Source: an uncultured Pseudomonadota bacterium
GTDB taxonomy: Bacteria; Pseudomonadota; Alphaproteobacteria; RF32; CAG-239
Length of the DNA: 64,000 nucleotides
Reading direction: 5' to 3'
Assembly (NCBI GenBank): GCA_902799835.1
Contig: CADCCF010000002.1
Span: forward strand, 71,338 to 135,337
Shown: in pieces, positions 1 to 9,746 of the stretch
Position numbering within the stretch: position 1 is the first letter of the stretch
Layout of the letters: every line of letters starts with the position of its first letter
Made by a program: the position numbers and the translations under genes
The notes under the pieces: generated by a model
The model's input: only the letters and a program-made list of their open reading frames with translations
What the model was told of the DNA's origin: nothing
Database searches by the model: none

Positions 1-77
1 ATACCCATATAGATAATGAAATAGGACAGAAAGACTTTAATATTGATGAATGGTTCAGACAGAACGGATTTATATAA
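1..77 (+). CDS. C-terminal end of an unknown gene (partial)
   Basis: An open frame enters from the left edge and ends with TAA at 75-77. The readable tail is about 24 residues and ends in WFRQNGFI. A strong hairpin terminator follows 17 bases later, which supports a real gene end. Too little is visible to assign a function. Confidence 0.55.
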   Translation, partial: THIDNEIGQKDFNIDEWFRQNGFI

Positions 78-93
78 TTTCTGTTATTCATCA

Positions 94-124
94 AAAAGCT
101 CCCAAAAAATTTGGGAGCTTTTTT
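94..124 (+). terminator. Rho-independent terminator of the left-edge gene
   Basis: The arms AGCTCCC and GGGAGCT pair around an AT-rich loop and are followed by a run of T. It lies directly after the stop codon of the partial gene. Confidence 0.8.
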
Positions 125-232
125 AGTATTAAAAACTGCCATGTTTTCGTTCTCTTTATTATAACCAATTTATCATTTATAGACTAGTTCGTTTAGCTAC
201 ATTTGATTTTTAGCAAAAAATTCTTTTCTAAA

Positions 233-272
233 CAAAAATCTCCTTCAAATTGCTTCAAAGGAGATTTTCAAA
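233..272 (-). terminator. Terminator hairpin, distal copy of the dnaK terminator
   Basis: The arms AAAATCTCCTT and AAGGAGATTTT pair around a short loop containing ATTGC. It lies downstream of the secreted-protein gene on the minus strand. It is nearly identical to the hairpin after dnaK (1341-1378), and the similarity runs on into the bases beside the stem. Confidence 0.75.
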
Positions 273-358
273 AGAAAAGAATGAATATACGTAAATCATG
301 CCACAAAAGAAGTGGGATTATCCGCCGTAATTTATATTTATTTAATTAATTTTGTTAA

Positions 359-1255
359 TTAACGATTGGTACTGTAGGAAGTACTATGGTAGATATGAGT
401 TACGTTGGTTTGAGACGATTGTTGTCCACCTTCTCTTTGAAGCTCGCCTTTCTTATTTCTTGTTAAACCCCAATTTCCAATTTCTCTAGCATGCTGTTCA
501 ACAAAATTTCGCTCTTGTTCTGTTAGTTGGCTTTTTGTTGATAATTCTTGATAAACATGATCTTCTACAACTATTCTACATAAAGTTGCTTGAGCCTGAG
601 CAAGCAAAATCGTATTATTGCTTCCTCTAAGTGGCCCACAAACAAATTCGTTGCTTGAAGGATCTTTGGTTAATTTCGGAAGCAAGGAGTTGACATCAAC
701 TTTATCAGTTTGATAAGAACCACTATAACCTTGGTCAGTAAATTCATAATTGACAGATGATGAGTTGCTAATATAAGGATTATTGCTAGGAGAATTTGTA
801 GCAGAATAAGGATTTTGAGGGGAGCTTAATGCAAAAAGCAACAAGTCTCTATTTTTTTCGTCTTTTGTTTCTTTTACATCGTTTCCGTTAGATATATAGC
901 ATTTAAAACCATTCGGACCGTTTATGCCACAAAGAGATGAGCCTTTTTGATCTTTATTTATTACAGTAATGCCATTTTTGGAAAATGATAAATAAAAGTT
1001 GCCATATGCTTCAGGTATAGTAAAAGTCTCTTTATCTAATCCAGTTTTCACCATAAACAATACTGCTTTCTCGACAAGATAATCTTCGACAGGTTGATCC
1101 TTAGATGTATCAATTGAAATCTCTTTATTAATACCTTTTTTAGAGTTTTGAGAAGGTTGATTAGACTGAGCCTTGGTTGTCATTGGTCCGCTCAAGGTTA
1201 AACTCAATAATGCTATTAGTTTGAGTTTGTTTAAATTTGATTTCAATAGGCTCAT
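359..1255 (-). CDS. Secreted hypothetical protein, 298 aa
   Basis: I do not recognise a family. The start at 1255 is preferred over an in-frame start 27 codons upstream because GGAGAAAG lies 7 bases before it and the protein then begins with a signal peptide (MSLLKSNLNKLKLIALLSLT, then Ala-rich cleavage region). The mature part is polar. The middle (about residues 140-185) is rich in Ser, Asn, Tyr and Pro. The C-terminal half is more globular and contains a Cys pair around CGPLRG and TLCRIVVE. It probably acts in the periplasm or outside the cell. The gene lies between two copies of the same terminator hairpin, directly downstream of dnaK, which suggests insertion as a unit. Confidence 0.7.
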   Translation of the reverse strand: MSLLKSNLNKLKLIALLSLTLSGPMTTKAQSNQPSQNSKKGINKEISIDTSKDQPVEDYLVEKAVLFMVKTGLDKETFTIPEAYGNFYLSFSKNGITVINKDQKGSSLCGINGPNGFKCYISNGNDVKETKDEKNRDLLLFALSSPQNPYSATNSPSNNPYISNSSSVNYEFTDQGYSGSYQTDKVDVNSLLPKLTKDPSSNEFVCGPLRGSNNTILLAQAQATLCRIVVEDHVYQELSTKSQLTEQERNFVEQHAREIGNWGLTRNKKGELQREGGQQSSQTNVTHIYHSTSYSTNR

Positions 1256-1340
1256 ACTACTTTCTCCATATAAAAAATGAATGTTTAACTCAATCATTGA
1301 TAAATATATACTACTATAATTTTGGACAAAAATCAACTCA

Positions 1341-1378
1341 AAAATCTCCTTTGAATTGCTTCAAAGGAGATTTTTAAA
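1341..1378 (-). terminator. dnaK terminator, proximal copy
   Basis: The arms AAAAATCTCCTTTGAA and TTCAAAGGAGATTTTT form a long stem just after the dnaK stop at 1407. A T-run follows in the direction of transcription. Confidence 0.85.
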
Positions 1379-1406
1379 GGAAAAAAATGGATATATATAA
1401 TTAAGC

Positions 1407-3320
1407 CTATTTGACTTCTTCAAAATCGGCGTCAACTACTTTGTCGTCTTTGGGTTGTTCAGATGTACCACCCATATCAGCACCTTGAGTTGCACCTTGG
1501 GCACCGGCATCAGCAGCCTGAGCTTTGTACATAGCTTCACCCAATTTCAACGATGCCTGCATCAAAGAATTAGTCTTTTCTTTAATAACTGTGGCATCAT
1601 TAGCTTCCAAAGCCGTCTTTAAAGCATTCAATTCTGTTTCGATAGCCTGCTTGTCAGCTGACGAAATCTTATCGCCGTGCTCTTTCAATGTTTTTTCGGT
1701 TGTATGAACCAAAGCTTCGGCCTGATTCTTGGCTTCGACTGTTTCTTTCTTTTGCTTATCGGCAGCCGCATTAGCTTCGGCTTCTTTTACCATCTTTTCG
1801 ATATCAGCATCAGACAATCCGCCACTGGCCTGAATGCGAATAGCTTGTTCCTTGTTAGTAGCTTTATCTTTAGCCGAAACATTAACAATACCATTGGCAT
1901 CAATATCGAACGTAACCTCAATTTGCGGCATACCACGCGGTGCCGGAGGAATACCAACCAAATCGAATTGACCGAGCAACTTATTGTCGGCAGCCATTTC
2001 GCGTTCGCCTTGGAATACACGAATGGTAACGGCATTTTGACCATCTTCCGCAGTTGAGAATACTTGAGATTTGCGAGTAGGAATGGTGGTATTGCGATCG
2101 ATTAATCTTGTGAATACACCACCCAAAGTTTCAATACCCAAAGAAAGCGGAGTTACATCAAGCAACAACACATCTTTAACATCGCCCATCAAAACACCGC
2201 CCTGAATAGCAGCACCAACAGCCACAACTTCATCAGGGTTAACGCCTTTGTGGGGCTCTTTACCGAATATTTCCTTAACTTTCTCTTGAACTTTCGGCAT
2301 ACGTGTCATACCACCAACCAAAATAACTTCGCTGATGTCATTAGCCGAAACTCCGGCGTCAGCCATTGCCTTTTTGCAAGGCTCAACCGTGCGTTCAATC
2401 AAATCCTCAACAATTGATTCCAATTTAGCTCTGGTCAATTTGATATTGAGGTGCTTCGGACCGGTTGCATCGGCAGTAATAAACGGCAAGTTTACTTCGG
2501 TCTGAGTAGTTGAAGACAATTCAATCTTAGCTTTTTCGGCAGCTTCTTTCAAACGTTGCAAAGCCAAACGATCATTCTTCAAATCAATACCGGATTCTTT
2601 TCTGAACTCATCAGCCAAATAGTTAACCAAACGTTGGTCAAAATCTTCACCACCTAAGAAAGTATCACCATTGGTTGATTTAACCTCAAATACACCATCG
2701 CCGATTTCCAAAATGGAAATATCGAAGGTACCGCCGCCAAGGTCATAAACCGCAATAGTGCCGGTCTTGTTTTTATCCAAGCCATAAGCCAAAGCCGCGG
2801 CTGTCGGCTCATTGATAATACGCAAAACTTCCAGTCCGGCAATTTTACCGGCGTCTTTGGTGGCTTGACGTTGTGAGTCATTAAAATAAGCCGGAACAGT
2901 AATAACTGCTTTTTCAATTTTTTCGCCCAAATAGCTTTCGGCATATTCTTTAATTTTTTGCAAAACGATAGCCGAAATTTGCGACGGAGCATATTTTTGC
3001 CCCTTTACATCAACCCAAGCATCACCATTGTCACCTTGCACAATTTTAAACGGAACCAAATCTTTATCTTTGGAAACTTCCGGAGAGTCATAACGACGAC
3101 CGATCAAACGTTTGATGGCAAACAGTGTGTTTTCCGGATTGGTAACAGCTTGACGTTTGGCTGGAAAACCGACCAATCTTTCATTGTCAGTAAACGCAAC
3201 CATTGACGGGGTAGTGCGTGCACCTTCGGAGTTTTCCAAAACTTTGGCTTCGCCGCCTTCCATAACGGCAAAACAGGAGTTAGTTGTACCAAGGTCAATA
3301 CCTATAACTTTATTACTCAT
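1407..3320 (-). CDS. dnaK: Chaperone DnaK (Hsp70)
   Basis: This is the ATP-dependent Hsp70 chaperone that binds unfolded protein segments in the cytosol with DnaJ and GrpE. The 637-residue length is normal. The N-terminal ATPase carries [17 protein letters not shown] and [17 protein letters not shown]. The interdomain linker [19 protein letters not shown] precedes the substrate-binding domain, and the acidic tail ends in [16 protein letters not shown] lies before the ATG. dnaJ, its usual alphaproteobacterial partner, does not follow: a terminator comes directly after the stop. A candidate heat-shock promoter lies about 50 bases upstream. Confidence 0.98.
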   Translation of the reverse strand: MSNKVIGIDLGTTNSCFAVMEGGEAKVLENSEGARTTPSMVAFTDNERLVGFPAKRQAVTNPENTLFAIKRLIGRRYDSPEVSKDKDLVPFKIVQGDNGDAWVDVKGQKYAPSQISAIVLQKIKEYAESYLGEKIEKAVITVPAYFNDSQRQATKDAGKIAGLEVLRIINEPTAAALAYGLDKNKTGTIAVYDLGGGTFDISILEIGDGVFEVKSTNGDTFLGGEDFDQRLVNYLADEFRKESGIDLKNDRLALQRLKEAAEKAKIELSSTTQTEVNLPFITADATGPKHLNIKLTRAKLESIVEDLIERTVEPCKKAMADAGVSANDISEVILVGGMTRMPKVQEKVKEIFGKEPHKGVNPDEVVAVGAAIQGGVLMGDVKDVLLLDVTPLSLGIETLGGVFTRLIDRNTTIPTRKSQVFSTAEDGQNAVTIRVFQGEREMAADNKLLGQFDLVGIPPAPRGMPQIEVTFDIDANGIVNVSAKDKATNKEQAIRIQASGGLSDADIEKMVKEAEANAAADKQKKETVEAKNQAEALVHTTEKTLKEHGDKISSADKQAIETELNALKTALEANDATVIKEKTNSLMQASLKLGEAMYKAQAADAGAQGATQGADMGGTSEQPKDDKVVDADFEEVK

Positions 3321-3367
3321 AATTTTTCCCTTCTTTCATAAAAATGATTTTATCTCATCTGCTAACT

Positions 3368-3397
3368 TATATAGGAAATGATTTTTTTATGTGCAAG
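3368..3397 (-). promoter_or_regulatory. Candidate heat-shock (sigma-32) promoter of dnaK
   Basis: Read on the minus strand, CTTG is followed after 18 bases by CCTATATA, close to the known alphaproteobacterial sigma-32 pattern (CTTG, about 17 bases, CYTAT). A nearly identical arrangement precedes clpB at 41033-41063. Confidence 0.55.
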
Positions 3398-3435
3398 GGA
3401 TAGGGGAATTTTTTTTAATTTTTTTGCATAAAAAC

Positions 3436-3560
3436 AAAAAACGCGAATGGTGAGACAGATAATAAGAAACTCTCTAATAAGCGACAGGAGTGTACTTGTG
3501 CGTACATGACTTAGCTTTTTAGAGAGTTTATGTATTAGATGTCCGCTAGATGCGTTTTTT
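3436..3560 (-). terminator. Long nested palindrome after recA: complex terminator or small RNA
   Basis: Three nested inverted repeats share one centre. The outer pair is AAAAAACGC (3436-3444) with GCGTTTTTT (3552-3560). The middle pair is a 16-base arm at 3467-3482 against 3514-3529 with one mismatch. The inner pair is TGTAC (3491-3495) with GTACA (3502-3506). It begins directly after the recA stop and a T-rich stretch follows the outer arm on the minus strand. It is much longer than an ordinary terminator. Confidence 0.6.
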
Positions 3561-3561
3561 C

Positions 3562-4596
3562 TTAGTCATCATCAACGGTCGATTCACTGTCTCCGCCAAT
3601 CATCTCTGAACTCAAATGTCCGGCATCAGCACGAATTTTGTTCTCAATTTCCAAAGCAACTTCAGGATGTTCACGCAGATAAGTTTTGGCATTTTCACGA
3701 CCTTGTCCGATTTTGTCGCCGTTATAGGAGAACCAGGCGCCTGACTTTTCAATGATGTTGGCCTTAACACCCAAATCAACGATTTCACCGGTCTTGGAAA
3801 TTCCTTCGCCATACATGATGTCAAAATCAACAACTTTGAACGGAGGAGCAACCTTGTTCTTTACTACTTTAACGCGTGTTTGTGTTCCGATAATGTCCTC
3901 TTTATCTTTGATTTTGCCGATAGAGCGAATATCCATGCGCACTGAGGCATAGAATTTTAAGGCATTACCGCCGGTTGTGGTTTCCGGATTGCCGAACATA
4001 ACTCCGATTTTCATACGGATTTGGTTGATGAAAATTACCAGAGTATTGGAACGAGCAATGGTTGAGGTTAATTTGCGCAAAGCCTGACTCATCAAACGCG
4101 CCTGTAACCCCATGTGAGAGTCACCCATCTCGCCTTCCAACTCAGCCTTAGGAACCAAAGCGGCAACCGAGTCAACAACCAACACATCAATCGCGCCGGA
4201 ACGCACCAAAGTGTCAGCTATTTCCAAAGCCTGTTCACCGGCATCAGGTTGCGAGATTAGCAAATTGTCTAAATCAACACCAATCTTTTTGGCATAAGAG
4301 GGATCCAAAGCGTGCTCGGCATCAATAAAAGCACAAGTTCCACCATTTTTTTGACTCTGAGCAATAACGCTCAACGCCAAAGTTGTTTTACCCGAACTTT
4401 CAGGTCCATAAATCTCAACGATTCTTCCCTTAGGCAGACCGCCGATTCCAAGAGCCATATCCAAGCCGAGTGATCCGGTTGGAACAGCTTCAATGTCAAC
4501 ATGGGCATTGTCTTGTCCCATTCTCATAATTGACCCCTTACCAAAAGCTTTTTCAATTTGGCTTAAGGCGGCATCAAGTGCTTTATCTTTGTCCAT
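3562..4596 (-). CDS. recA: Recombinase RecA
   Basis: RecA forms filaments on single-stranded DNA, drives strand exchange and triggers LexA self-cleavage. The protein has 344 residues. The Walker A motif GPESSGKTT is near residue 65, and the central core with [20 protein letters not shown] and [10 protein letters not shown] is intact. The acidic C-terminus (ESTVDDD) is typical. CGGAG lies 8 bases before the ATG. A direct-repeat SOS box lies in the upstream region, so the gene is probably LexA-controlled. Confidence 0.98.
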   Translation of the reverse strand: MDKDKALDAALSQIEKAFGKGSIMRMGQDNAHVDIEAVPTGSLGLDMALGIGGLPKGRIVEIYGPESSGKTTLALSVIAQSQKNGGTCAFIDAEHALDPSYAKKIGVDLDNLLISQPDAGEQALEIADTLVRSGAIDVLVVDSVAALVPKAELEGEMGDSHMGLQARLMSQALRKLTSTIARSNTLVIFINQIRMKIGVMFGNPETTTGGNALKFYASVRMDIRSIGKIKDKEDIIGTQTRVKVVKNKVAPPFKVVDFDIMYGEGISKTGEIVDLGVKANIIEKSGAWFSYNGDKIGQGRENAKTYLREHPEVALEIENKIRADAGHLSSEMIGGDSESTVDDD

Positions 4597-4643
4597 TATT
4601 AAAACTCCGTTAGTGTGTTAAAACGATTCGTTATTGTTATAAT

Positions 4644-4658
4644 GTTCTATTTATGTTC
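4644..4658. promoter_or_regulatory. SOS box (LexA site) upstream of recA
   Basis: GTTC, seven bases, GTTC is an exact match to the known alphaproteobacterial LexA operator. It lies 48-62 bases upstream of the recA start, next to a TATAAC-like -10 hexamer on the minus strand. It overlaps the stop codon of the upstream yihY-family gene. Confidence 0.8.
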
Positions 4659-5547
4659 TTTTTGCAAGAACTTTTTTCACTCTTTTGCGTTTTTCGGGAT
4701 TACCATTTGATTTTACATTATTTTTTTCTTCCTTATACTCGTCTAAAGCGGCTGTAATCGCGGCACCGAAAATAACTACTGTCCAGTTTAAGTATAGCCA
4801 AACCAACAACAAAGGAATGGCAGCCAAAGCACCATAAAGGGTGGCATAAGCCGCTGACGAGGCAATAAATGTTCCGAAAATTTTGCGCATTATATAAAAA
4901 CCGATAACTGCACATAAGGCTCCCCAAAAAGCATTTAAGAAATAAACTTTTTTATTAGGAACCAAAATATACATCATCATCAAAGCTAACAGTGTGAAAA
5001 ATGGCGGCAAAAGGGCAAACATATAATTGACGCCGAAATCGTGTTGCATCAGTTTTTGTAGGGCGAAAAAGTATCCGCGCATTGAAAATCCGGCACCATA
5101 TAACAGGGGACCTAAGGTCACTACGGTCCAATAAAGAGTAATTTTAGTTTTGATACTGCGTGGTTTGTAAACTCTGAAAATGTAGTTGAATGAATTTTCT
5201 ATTGTTGACAATAATAATACGGCAGTTATGGCAATACCGATTACACCGACAGCCGTCAATTTAGCTGTTGCTGAGACAAATCCGTTGATATAAGTCGAAA
5301 CTTCGTTTCCAATGGATGGAACCAAATTGTGAATCAATGTTTCTTGTAATTGGGTGCGCATATCGCTGAATACCGGAAATGCCGAAAAAATTGCCAACCC
5401 GATAGCAATAAACGGAACAAGAGCAATCAAAGAAGTATAGCTCAAAGATGAGGCAACGCGTAAAATATTGTCTGTTTGAATACGCGAGCGTAAAAACAAA
5501 AAGAAATCTTTGATTGCTGTAAATTTTTGCTTTAATGAAGCGGCCAT
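4651..5547 (-). CDS. YihY/BrkB-family inner membrane protein
   Basis: This is a 298-residue integral membrane protein of the YihY (formerly RNase BN-like) family, whose function remains uncertain. About six membrane segments are visible, with the family-like opening VASSLSYTSLIALVPFIAIGLAIF near residues 31-54 and ATLYGALAAIPLLLVWLYLNW in the C-terminal third. The tail is short and basic. AGGA lies before the ATG. It is co-oriented with recA, and its stop overlaps the recA SOS box. Confidence 0.85.
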   Translation of the reverse strand: MAASLKQKFTAIKDFFLFLRSRIQTDNILRVASSLSYTSLIALVPFIAIGLAIFSAFPVFSDMRTQLQETLIHNLVPSIGNEVSTYINGFVSATAKLTAVGVIGIAITAVLLLSTIENSFNYIFRVYKPRSIKTKITLYWTVVTLGPLLYGAGFSMRGYFFALQKLMQHDFGVNYMFALLPPFFTLLALMMMYILVPNKKVYFLNAFWGALCAVIGFYIMRKIFGTFIASSAAYATLYGALAAIPLLLVWLYLNWTVVIFGAAITAALDEYKEEKNNVKSNGNPEKRKRVKKVLAKRT

Positions 5548-5662
5548 ATTTGTGTCCTATCTTAAAAAAAGAGTTTACTTTTCAATAGGAAGTCTATAAA
5601 AGTTTATGTAATATTGCAAGAAAACAAAAATTAATTTGTGAATTGTGAACGGAGAAAAGAAA

Positions 5663-6493
5663 ATGAATAATTTATTGATGGAAGGCAAGCGCGGTCTGAT
5701 TATGGGACTGGCTAATGACAAATCAATTGCCTGGGGAATTGCTCAAGCCTTAAATGCTCAAGGGGCGCAACTTGCTATTTCTTATCAAAATGAAGTTATG
5801 GAAAAAAGAGTAAAACCGTTAGCGCTACAATTGGATAAAGAGCCGTTGCTTCTGCAATGTGATGTAACATCTTCAGAAAGTATGGCAAATTGTTTTGCCG
5901 AGATTGAACGTAAATGGGGTAAGTTGGATTTTTTGGTTCATGCTATTGCTTTTTCCGATAAGAATCAACTGCGTGGTCGCACCATTGATACCACCAGAGA
6001 TAACTTTGCCATGACCATGGATATTTCTTGTTTTTCATTTTTGGAAGCTTGCAAATTGGCGTCACCTTTGATGAAAGATGGCGGAGCAATCGTTACCTTA
6101 ACTTACATGGGCTCGGAAAAATATTTGCCTAACTACAATGTTATGGGAATTGCCAAAGCTGCCCTGGAAGCCGCTGTGCGTTATGCCGCTTTTGATTTGG
6201 GTGAACAAGGTGTCAGAGTTAATGCAATTTCGGCCGGACCGATTAAAACTTTGGCCGCATCAGGTATTGGAGATTTTAGAAAAATGTTGCATTGGAACGA
6301 GCTTAATTCAGCCTTGGAGCGTAATGTTACCCCGGAGGAAGTAGGGCAGGCGGCTTTAGGGTTATTGTCTGATTGCGGCAAGTCGATTACTGCCGAGATT
6401 ATCCATGTCGATTGTGGTTATCATGCCCAAGGCATGATAAAAATGAAACATGCTGCCGCAAACGCTGAAGTATTAAAAGAGGGAGTGGAATAA
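5663..6493 (+). CDS. fabI: Enoyl-[acyl-carrier-protein] reductase FabI (NADH)
   Basis: FabI reduces trans-2-enoyl-ACP in the last step of each fatty-acid elongation cycle. The ATG at 5663 is chosen because GGAG lies 8 bases before it; an in-frame GTG at 5645 lacks a site. The 276-residue protein is an SDR with nucleotide-binding MGLANDKSIAWGIA near the N-terminus. The active site contains LTYMGSEK and, nearby, YNVMGIAK, giving the Tyr-(x6)-Lys pair. The stop TAA overlaps the gatC start, so fabI is translationally coupled to the gatCAB genes. Confidence 0.95.
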   Translation: MNNLLMEGKRGLIMGLANDKSIAWGIAQALNAQGAQLAISYQNEVMEKRVKPLALQLDKEPLLLQCDVTSSESMANCFAEIERKWGKLDFLVHAIAFSDKNQLRGRTIDTTRDNFAMTMDISCFSFLEACKLASPLMKDGGAIVTLTYMGSEKYLPNYNVMGIAKAALEAAVRYAAFDLGEQGVRVNAISAGPIKTLAASGIGDFRKMLHWNELNSALERNVTPEEVGQAALGLLSDCGKSITAEIIHVDCGYHAQGMIKMKHAAANAEVLKEGVE

Positions 6494-6774
6494 TGGACGC
6501 ACAAACCGTAACTAAAATCGCTTTTTTGTCGCGCTTGAAAATTGATGACGACAAGATTGAGAACACCAAGGATGAGTTTACCAAGATATTGCGGTGGGTT
6601 GACCTGTTGAAGGAAGTTAATACCGACGGAGTTGAACCGCTTGTTTCGGTCAATCAAAACAACATTGCCATGCGCAAAGATGAGGTTACTGAAGGTAATC
6701 AATCACAAGCTGTTTTGGCTAATGCGCCGATGAAAGAGTATGGCTATTTTGCCGTTCCCAAGGTTGTCGAATAA
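6493..6774 (+). CDS. gatC: Aspartyl/glutamyl-tRNA amidotransferase subunit C
   Basis: GatC is the small scaffold subunit that holds GatA and GatB together in the tRNA-dependent amidotransferase. At 93 residues it has the normal length. Typical features are the N-terminal VTKIAFLSRLKIDDD helix and LKEVNTDGVEPLVSV. It starts within the fabI stop codon. The organism has asnS (45504-46892), so the complex may serve mainly for Gln-tRNA formation; that is inference. Confidence 0.95.
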   Translation: MDAQTVTKIAFLSRLKIDDDKIENTKDEFTKILRWVDLLKEVNTDGVEPLVSVNQNNIAMRKDEVTEGNQSQAVLANAPMKEYGYFAVPKVVE

Positions 6775-6786
6775 GAGGGATTTGTC

Positions 6787-8244
6787 ATGACTGATTTAAC
6801 GAAACTTACTATTGCTCAGGCACGCGCCGGCTTGGATAAAAAAGAGTTTACCGCCCGAGAGCTTACCCAAGCATACATTGATAATATGCAAGCTAAACGC
6901 AATTTGAATGCTTATGTCTGCGAGACTCCCGAACAAGCTTTGGCTCAAGCTGAAGTTGCACAAGCAGCAATCAATAAAGGCGAGGTTAAAGATTTGACCG
7001 GTATTCCTTTGGGTATCAAAGATTTGTTTTGCACCAAGGGAATTGCTACCACGGCCTGTTCTAACATTATAAGGAATTTTGTTCCGCCCTATGAATCCAC
7101 GGTTACGCAAAAATTGCTTGATGCCGGATCAGTTTTTTTAGGCAAGCTTAATTTAGATGAATTTGCCATGGGTAGTAGTACGGAAACTTCTTGTTTTGGC
7201 CCGACGATTAATCCTTGGAGCAAAGATGTTCCTTTAACTCCCGGCGGCTCGTCCGGGGGCTCGGCGGCAGCAGTGGCAGCAGATATGTGTATAGCGGCAA
7301 CCGGCACCGATACCGGCGGGTCTATTCGCCAACCGGCTTCATTGTGTGGAGTGACCGGTATAAAACCAACCTACGGACGGTGTTCGCGTTATGGTATAAT
7401 TGCGTTTGCTTCATCATTAGACCAAGCCGGACCGATTGCTAAAACGGTTGAAGATTGCGCAATCATGCTCAAAAATATGGCAGGATATGATGCCAAAGAT
7501 TCTACCAGTGAAAATAAGGAAGTTCCTGATTTTACCAAGTTTTTGAATGGTAACGTTAAGGGGATGAAAATCGGTATTCCCCAAGAATATCGAGTTGATG
7601 GGTTAAATGAAGAGGTTGCAAAATATTGGGATAAAGCAGCGACGATGTTGAAAGATATGGGGGCTGAGATTGTAGATATTTCACTGCCTCATTCCAAATA
7701 TGCTTTGGCAACTTATTACATTATTATGCCGGCGGAAACTTCGAGTAATTTGGCACGTTATGACGGTTTGCGTTATGGTGTAAGGGTTGATGGTAATACA
7801 CTTGATGAAATGTATATTAACTCGCGCACTAAAGGGTTTGGCGCGGAAGTAAAACGTCGTATTATGATGGGAACTTATGTTTTGTCAGCCGGATATTATG
7901 ATGCCTATTTTATTAAAGCGCAAAAAGTACGTCGCCTTATTCGCAATGATTTTATCGAAGCTTTCAAAAAGTGCGATGTTATTTTAACTCCGACCACAAC
8001 CGGTGCAGCTTTTGCCATCGGTGATAAGACTATGCATGAGAACCCGATTAATATGTGGCTCAATGATTTGTTTACGGTGGCGATATCTTTGGCGGGTTTG
8101 CCGGCGATGAGTTTGCCGATTGGCCTAAATTCACAAGGTTTGCCTTTGGGTATGCAGATTATCGGGCAGCCGTTTGATGAGGGAAGAGTATTTGAAGCGG
8201 CATCGGCCTTGGAAAAACAGGTTGGATTTAGAGGAGGCAAATAA
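6787..8244 (+). CDS. gatA: Aspartyl/glutamyl-tRNA amidotransferase subunit A
   Basis: GatA is the amidase subunit that releases ammonia from glutamine and feeds it to GatB. The 485-residue protein carries the amidase signature: the Lys in [14 protein letters not shown], and the Ser-rich stretch [17 protein letters not shown] with the second Ser in [12 protein letters not shown]. Together these form the Ser-cisSer-Lys triad. GAGGG precedes the ATG and the gene lies 12 bases after gatC. Confidence 0.97.
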   Translation: MTDLTKLTIAQARAGLDKKEFTARELTQAYIDNMQAKRNLNAYVCETPEQALAQAEVAQAAINKGEVKDLTGIPLGIKDLFCTKGIATTACSNIIRNFVPPYESTVTQKLLDAGSVFLGKLNLDEFAMGSSTETSCFGPTINPWSKDVPLTPGGSSGGSAAAVAADMCIAATGTDTGGSIRQPASLCGVTGIKPTYGRCSRYGIIAFASSLDQAGPIAKTVEDCAIMLKNMAGYDAKDSTSENKEVPDFTKFLNGNVKGMKIGIPQEYRVDGLNEEVAKYWDKAATMLKDMGAEIVDISLPHSKYALATYYIIMPAETSSNLARYDGLRYGVRVDGNTLDEMYINSRTKGFGAEVKRRIMMGTYVLSAGYYDAYFIKAQKVRRLIRNDFIEAFKKCDVILTPTTTGAAFAIGDKTMHENPINMWLNDLFTVAISLAGLPAMSLPIGLNSQGLPLGMQIIGQPFDEGRVFEAASALEKQVGFRGGK

Positions 8245-8245
8245 G

Positions 8246-9703
8246 ATGACAGCAATGATTTTAAAGGGCAAAGATGCTGATTGGGAAATTGTCTGCGGTT
8301 TGGAAATTCACTGCCAAATTATTTCTAAGTCTAAAATTTATTCCGGTGCTTCTACACATTATGGCTCGGAAGTTAATGAAAATGTGTCGTTTGTTGATGC
8401 CGGAATGCCGGGAATGTTACCAACCTTAAACGAGCAATGTGTACACCAAGCAGTCAAAACCGGATTGGCCTTAAACTGCCATATCAATCAACATTCGGCT
8501 TTTGCTCGTAAGAATTATTTTTATGCCGATTTGCCGCAAGGTTACCAAATTACACAAGATAAATTTCCTCTTGTTGGTGAAGGTAAAGTTGAGGTAGAGT
8601 TGGAAGACGGCAGTAAAAAAGAAATCGGTATTGAACGTATTCATATCGAACAAGATGCCGCCAAGTCAATTCATGATATTTCACCGACCAAAACTTTTAT
8701 TGACCTTAATCGTTGCGGTGTCGGGCTGATGGAGTTGGTTACCAAACCTGACTTTCGTTCACCGGAAGAAGCCGGAGCTTTTTTGAAAAAACTGCGCTCA
8801 ATTGTCCGTTATTTGGGAACTTGTGATGGCAATATGGACGAAGGTTCCATGCGTTGCGACGCCAGTGTGTCGATTCGCAAGGTTGGCGAAACGGGGTTGC
8901 GTCCGCGTGCGGAGATGAAAAACGTTAACTCGGTAAAATTTGCCATGCAGGCAATTGAATATGAAGCGCGTCGGCAGTTGGAATTATATGACAATGGTGA
9001 GACGATGGAACAGCAAACCCGCAAGTTTGATGCGGTTAAAGGTATAACGGAATTTTTGCGCAAAAAAGAATTTGCCGATGACTATCGTTATTTTCCGGAG
9101 CCGGATTTGTTGCCCTTAGCTTTGAGCGATGAATATATTGCCAACATCAAAAAAGAAATGCCTGAGTTGCCCGACGAGAAAAAACACCGTTTTGTCGAGA
9201 AGTTAGGTCTAACCCCTTATGATGCCGAAGTAATTTGCGAGGATAAAGAAACCGCCGCCTTCTTTGAGGAGGCAGCTCAAGGGCATGATGCTAAAAAAGT
9301 GGCCAACTGGTTGATGGGTGACTTTTTTGCCATGTTGAATGAAAAGAAACTGAGTTTAAGCGATTCTCCGATTTCAGCTAAAAATTTAGGTGCTTTAGTT
9401 GAATTGGTCAGCCAAAATGTGATTAACGGCAAAACCGCCAAAGATGTGTTTGTCATTATGGCTGAAACCGGCAAAACCCCTGAAGCTATTGTCGAAGAAA
9501 AAGGCTTAAAGCAAGTAACCGATACTTCAGCGATTGAAAAAATAGTTGATGAAGTTTTAGCTTCTAGCGCAGATAATGTTGCCGCTTATAAGGCTGGCAA
9601 AGTAAACCTTATGGGTTGGTTTGTCGGACAGGTGATGAAAGCCTCTTCCGGTAAAGCCAATCCTGCAGTAGTAAACCAGCTGCTTAAACAGAAATTAGGC
9701 TAA
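8246..9703 (+). CDS. gatB: Aspartyl/glutamyl-tRNA amidotransferase subunit B
   Basis: GatB activates the mischarged aminoacyl-tRNA and performs the amide transfer. The start at 8246 is chosen because GAGGAGG lies at 8231-8237; the open frame extends further upstream into gatA without a site. The 485-residue protein shows WEIVCGLEIHCQI, the Cys-free SFVDAGMPGMLPTLN region, RKNYFYADLPQGYQITQ and DYRYFPEPDLLPL. A C-terminal GatB/Yqey tail domain follows from about residue 330. It ends the fabI-gatCAB operon. Confidence 0.97.
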   Translation: MTAMILKGKDADWEIVCGLEIHCQIISKSKIYSGASTHYGSEVNENVSFVDAGMPGMLPTLNEQCVHQAVKTGLALNCHINQHSAFARKNYFYADLPQGYQITQDKFPLVGEGKVEVELEDGSKKEIGIERIHIEQDAAKSIHDISPTKTFIDLNRCGVGLMELVTKPDFRSPEEAGAFLKKLRSIVRYLGTCDGNMDEGSMRCDASVSIRKVGETGLRPRAEMKNVNSVKFAMQAIEYEARRQLELYDNGETMEQQTRKFDAVKGITEFLRKKEFADDYRYFPEPDLLPLALSDEYIANIKKEMPELPDEKKHRFVEKLGLTPYDAEVICEDKETAAFFEEAAQGHDAKKVANWLMGDFFAMLNEKKLSLSDSPISAKNLGALVELVSQNVINGKTAKDVFVIMAETGKTPEAIVEEKGLKQVTDTSAIEKIVDEVLASSADNVAAYKAGKVNLMGWFVGQVMKASSGKANPAVVNQLLKQKLG

Positions 9704-9708
9704 AAAAG

Positions 9709-9741
9709 AAAAAGCTCTCTATTTTTTAGAGAGCTTTTTTT
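9709..9741. terminator. Bidirectional terminator between gatB and the DUF362 gene
   Basis: AAAAAGCTCTCT pairs with AGAGAGCTTTTT around a TATTTTTT loop. T-runs occur on both strands, so it can end gatB on the plus strand and the convergent DUF362 gene on the minus strand. Confidence 0.85.
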
Positions 9742-9746
9742 GATGG

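Noticed and set aside
1677..2057. Long plus-strand frame inside dnaK
   Set aside because: Antisense shadow of a strongly conserved gene, with no ribosome site and no recognisable product.
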